From contig CM019709.1 of the NCBI GenBank assembly GCA_009760885.1, positions 31,797,713-31,861,712 of the forward strand: a DNA stretch of 64,000 nucleotides, read 5' to 3'. The stretch comes from Achatina immaculata. Lineage: Eukaryota > Mollusca > Gastropoda > Stylommatophora > Achatinidae. The translations under genes were made by a program, and so were the position numbers. The notes beneath the pieces were generated by a model. The model made no database searches and was not told where the DNA came from. It saw only the letters and a list, made by a program, of their open reading frames with translations. This document shows positions 55,501-61,500 of the stretch, in pieces; position 1 is the stretch's first letter, and each line of letters begins with the position of its first letter.

Positions 55501-58500
55501 TTTTTTTCCATTCATATTTTGTTATATTACATTCATGTGAATTTATACTTCTTTATCTTCCTTCACTACTTTTTCATCCTGTGCGTTTTTGTACGATTAA
55601 GGCTCATGCTGAAATATCACAACTGTGTGCTTTTTAATAAAGCTGTTCCTATTTTTTTCTTCCTTTATACACTTTAAGGTAGGATGAAGTGGTTAGCTGT
55701 TGGGTTAAGTGTATTCTAATTTAACCATCAGTAATCTGGCCAAATCACTTATGCAGCATCCAACAAGCCCCAATGATACTGGAGTAATGATGGTCAAGTG
55801 TACGTAGGAAAAGTCTCATTATATTTATATGGAAAAGTCTAAAAATCTAAATAGCACATATACAAGAAGCCTCAAAAAGTAAAATAGATAGGGCAAACTT
55901 CAACAAAGCATATGGCCATGAGTTGCTTCACACCTCAGCCAAAAGAATCCTTTTACTCACAGTCTGGATGCCCTCTTTCTAATGCTACCTGAACTTTTGA
56001 GAAACTAGGACCTGATAATACTGCAAGAGAAATTATCTTTGCACTAGGTGATGCTGGCATAGAAAAAGTATCAAGTCTCCTAAATATGATCTATGACATA
56101 GGACATATACTATCAGATCTGTCCATATCAGTTTTAACTGCAGTTCCAAAGAAAGCTGGATTGACGGAATGTGATTAACACTGTACAATCAGTTTAATAA
56201 GCCATATTACAAAAATACTATTAAGAATCATTAATTTGAGAATACAAAGTAAATTTTAAAATTGAAATTGCAGAAAAGCAATGTTGTTTTGTTGAAAGAA
56301 AATGCACAAGTAATACAATTTTTATATTAAGAACTGTAACAGAATGATCCTCAAAGAATTATAATTGTGCTTTATTGATTACGCAGAAGCTTTTGACAGG
56401 GTTAGACATAAAGATATGATACAAATGCCAGAAAAACTTAATACTGATAATAATGATATGAGAATATTAAGAATATGTACTGCAGTCAAAGAGAAGCAGC
56501 AAAAGTGAATAATCACATAGATGATTATTAGGATATAAAATGAGGTGTAAGACAAGGACATGTACTGTCAATCAATCAATCAAGTGCCGTGCCGTGTGGC
56601 GTAGGCGATCATTTCTCTCCACAATTCCCTGTCTTTAGGCTTGATTATGAGATCTGTCAGTGACTTTCTTCCTAGCTACACTGACAGCCCATCCATTAAC
56701 TTCTCTCTCTGTCTTCCTCTGTCTCTTCTTCCCTCAATTTTTCCAGTTGCCACAATGTGTTCCAATTTTCCTCTTCTCAGTAAATGTCCTACAAATCTCA
56801 CTTGTCTGCCTCTGATCTTTGCTGTAATTTGCCTTTTAACTCCAGCCTCTCTTAAGACTTCTTCACTGGTTTTCTTAGCTGTCCATTGTACCTTCAACAT
56901 CCTTCTTATTAACCATATTTCCATGGCCTCCATTTCTCACTGTACTCTCTTATTCATCGACCATACTTCACATCCATAAAACTAAATTGGCTCGGTATAA
57001 CATTTAAATACTCTGAATCTTGTTTCCATTGATACGGATCTGTTGCACAAGACGTTTCTCATTTTCTGGAATGCTGACTTGCCCTGAGCACGTCTGCTTT
57101 TTATTTCATTGTGACATTTCCCATCAGCTGTTATAATTGTTCCTAAGTACTTGAATCTATCAACTTGTTTCAGTTCTGTGCATTCGATGGTAATGCTACA
57201 TTTTGGTGGTATTCTTTTCTTTGCGATGATCATCACTTCAGTCTACTTTTTATTCAGACTGTGACCTTTACTTTTACTTCCATGAACCATGATGTCCAGA
57301 AGAGCCTGTAGCTCCCCTTCACTTTTAGCAATCAGAACTGTGTCATCATATCTTATGTTGCTGAGGTTGTACCTGCCAATTGATATTTCTGGCGAGCTCT
57401 TTATATTTCTCATTATTTATGCTTTCACTGTACAAGAAGAAGAGGTCAGGAGACAGAACACATCCTTGTCTCACTTCCAATTTTATGTCTTGGAATGCTC
57501 CTATTTGGTTCTCAACCTTCAGTGCTGCTGATTGCTGCCAGTATATGTTTTTGATAAGTTTCAGATCTTTCCCATCTATGTTGATGTATTCTCATTCATT
57601 CATTCATTTGCATGTCCCTTGCAGAACTTTGCCTCCCAAACAGCACTCCTGTAGGCCTCTCGGTTGTGAGCAAGATGGCCTGCTGCTGTTGCATCCATTT
57701 CCAGATCGTCAACGATGTCTTGCAGCCATCTTTGTCTTGGTCTTCCTCTTTTTCTTTTTCCCATTATGTATCCTTCCAATACGGTCTTCTCTAAATTATC
57801 ATGACGTTTAATGTGTCCAAAATATTTAAGTTTTCTCTCTTTAATCCTCTTCACTAGCCAGCCTTCTTCAATATTAAGCTCTTGTAGTATAGATATATTT
57901 GTTCTTTTTTGTGTCCACGATATTTGAAGAACTCTTCTGTAGCATTTACATTCAAAGGCATTTATGTGTTTCTCAGCTGTTTTGTTAAGTGTCCAGGTCT
58001 CACAGGCATATGTTGCTATGGGAAAGATGCATGCCCTTAAAAATCTTATTTTTGTGGTTCTGTCTGCTCCTCTCCACAGATTCTTTATTTGTTTTACTTT
58101 CTGAAGAGCGATAGATGTCCTAGATGTATTCTAGCATTCTTATAATTTTTGTGTATCTCACTTTATTGAATGCTTTACAGTAGTCTATGAAGCAAATGTA
58201 CTGTCATCTGATCTATTCTCATTATACAGCGAAAACTTCATGAGAGGTATTACAAATTTGAAAGTAATTAAAATATTAATAACCTGAGATATGCAGATGA
58301 CATACATTTTCTGATCTTGAGGTTCATATGAAAAATGGGAGGTTACCAACTGTTTGCTGATTTGTTAAGGGCCTGAGATGCCTGTCAAATTCTTGTGAAT
58401 ATTTCCTTATCGATACTGCTGCCTGCTGAAATGAGGCATCTAAGATATTCCATAAGAAGCATATACTATATGAATCAATATACACGTTGTTTTCACGGAC

Positions 58501-61500
58501 AGAGAATCACCATCCATTACATGCCCACTGTGATCATCACCAATTATGCAATGATGTACTGGATACCTCATCCATCAATGTCTCCATCACTGCATAGTTC
58601 TCAAACACAGCATAATTATGCTTGCCTATGCATGAAGTGAAAAGGACATCGTGCTGCCCACATTATATTCCTGGTACCAGTTTCAGATATGTTCTGATGA
58701 TAATCTTGTGGTTCACACAGTCTGCATTAGGCAGCAATGCTCTTAACCGAAAAGATTTTAATAGTCAACTCATTTAGCTCAAACATTGCTGTCATTCATT
58801 TGATGACAAACATGACTTTTGAAGGAAAATGTAATTAGACAGCCATGAGTACCAGCAAGTGACATTTTCAAGGTTTGTCTGAAATATTCACCTCTCTGGT
58901 ATCACTTTATAAGTGATATGTTTAAATAAAAGTTATATTTTCATTTGTTTTCCAATCATTTTTAAAGTAGTTACAGCAGTAATGAACATAATAAATAGCT
59001 TATAAAACATGAGTTAACTAAATACCACAAATGACATTTTATTCTTACGAGAGCAGTCAGGCCAAAACTGTTGATTAGGAAGAATCCACATCCCATGAAG
59101 ATCACATATATAAGGTTGCTGAGGTATGGAATGGAAGTCGAAGTTGTCCTGACAATAGGGGATGCACGAACGGATAGATGAAGATGTTGAGGAACATGTG
59201 ACACCACCATGTAGTGGAGGTGGAGGCATGTCACATCTAGGTTCTACAGGACACAAAAAAATTATTTTAAAAAAAAAGTAATAAGTCTGTTTCGGTTGAT
59301 ACCACCTTAGTCACTCAGCCATAGAAATAGGTATTTCTTTTTCTTCAGCCTATTGTGCTCCACTTGATAGCTTGTTTTGGTATTCTCTGATTGTTTCTTC
59401 TCATCACATGACCGACATATGACCATCTTCTTTTTCTGATCACCCATGAGACAGGTTGTTGTTTGCTCATCTGTCTTATCTCTGCGCTGTTCTTGAATTT
59501 GTTCCACTTTATACCGAGTATTTTCCTTAGGCATTTGTTTTCAAAAGAATCTAATTTCTTGTTACTTCATTAGATGGTTTTCAAGCTTTCACATGCATAA
59601 ATGAGGGTAAATATTACATTTGAATTGAATAATCTTAACTTGGTTTTTGTACTTATAACTTTTGAGTGCCATATGAGTCACTGATTGCCAAATATTAAAA
59701 AAAAAGAAGTAATGGAAAGAACAAATGAATGAAAGAACAAATGAATGAAAGAACAAATTTTATTTTCAAAGGCTGAAGAACTGGACACAAAGGTTTAAGC
59801 AGACTAGTCCAGCGGTTCTCAGACCCTTTTGCTGCATGGCCCCACAATACTCCCTGTCATGGCCCACCTTTGAGCTGCAGCCCATGGGTTGAGAACCACT
59901 GAGCTAGTCAACAGCGACTTGAATAATAATTCAAAATGTTATGAATTCCTGATATGCTGTTGGTTGATTGAGCTGCAAATATAGGACTTGACACACTTGT
60001 TCTGAAGAAAACTCATTCTTGAATACAGAGAACATGTACATAAAGGGTAAAGAACATGAGACTGCACTGTATACATGGCTGTAGAAGATGAATCGGAAAT
60101 ATGATATCATGCAAAGTTCACTCTCATGACTTGATTTTCACTTGAGTCTACAATGGGTGAACATCTTCTTCTTCTTCTTCTTCGTTCGCACTGTCTGTCT
60201 ATATCTGCAGTCCTGTCTCTTGGATAAATTTCACTGTTTTTTGTAACTCATGTATGGAACCGTAGAGCTTATCTTCTTTAGTGGTTTCACTGGGCCAGTA
60301 ATTATTTCTCAGTGTCTCGTAGTTGATGCAGTTCTGGAGGATATGTTCCACGGTTTGGGGCACCTGGGCACATGTACATAGATTAGTAGTTCCAACCTTA
60401 AACTTTGTATACATATGACTTCGGAGTCGGCTGTGTCCTGTTCGGAGACGGAAGATGGTGACTTGTTCCTTTCTGTTTAGCATGTGATAGTCATCATGTG
60501 GTGGTGTTTGTGGCTTCCTGTAGGTTTTTATCATGCTTTTCTTCTGATTATAGGTGACTGGTATGTCTGGTTGCTCCATTTCAGTGCCCTCTTTGGCCAG
60601 ATGGTCAGCTTTCTCATTGCCTGGTATCCCACAGTGGGAGGGAATCCATTGCAAAGTGACTCCATGTTGTAAGCCAATTTTTGACAAGGCATCCTTAAGG
60701 TCTGGTAGTTTGTTGCACTGAAGAGCCTCCAGTACTGATCTTGCATCTGTGAGAATTACTACAGGACATGTATCAATTCTGGAGTCTGATAGTTTTTCAA
60801 CTGCAGCAATAATTGCCCTAACTTCTGCATCAAAGTTGTTGCAGTATTTACCAGTGGGTATGGAAATCTTGTCAATGGTGTTGTTTGGATATTCAATATA
60901 TGCTCCTGCCCCACCATTCTTTATGGCATTATGTGCAGATCCATCTGTATACACACGTATCCAGGTGTCACATGGATATTTGTCATCTAGAACACTAAGT
61001 GTGGCTGTTGATCTTACAAGACTGCTCTGCATCTCACCATTCTGCACACCTTTCACTTCAGTCTGAATAGTTATTTGTGTATAATCTGCTTCTTTCCATG
61101 GTGTATGCTCTGGTACAGATGATAATGGAGTGACTACAGTTGGAAGGTCAGGTATCAGCTTACGCATACGCTTAGCCTGATGAATGAAGCTGCTTCTTTT
61201 AAGCCGTCCTAATGCCAAGTTATTGAATCTCTCCTTCAGGGGATGGCTTACAGAGCTAAGGAATTTTCTCCCATGGTCATGACCTTTGTGTCTCTACGTT
61301 CCTTTAGCGGTTGAACACCAACTATTTTCTGCATTTCTACTATTGGTGTGGACCTCATGGCACCTGTGATAATCCGTAGTGACTGATTTTGAACCTTGTC
61401 TAGATTATGCAGCGTAGTGTTTGATGCTGTGCACCAAGATGTTGAGCCATATTCTAAATGTGGTAGAATACTTTGCTGATATACATTCTTGAGGATTCTT

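Larger units (their letters stand above)
56005..58320 (+). mobile_element. RTE-C-like copy, outermost layer of a nest
   Basis: The plus-strand decayed RT in 56005-56570 ([35 protein letters not shown]) continues at 58196-58320 ([19 protein letters not shown], a broken YADD region). It is interrupted by the RTE-D insertion. Confidence 0.75.

Noticed and set aside
55282..55677. A 131-codon plus-strand gene
   Set aside because: Only the first ~40 residues look like a protein (pogo-type DNA-binding start); the rest is low-complexity Phe/Ile sequence inside a transposon remnant.
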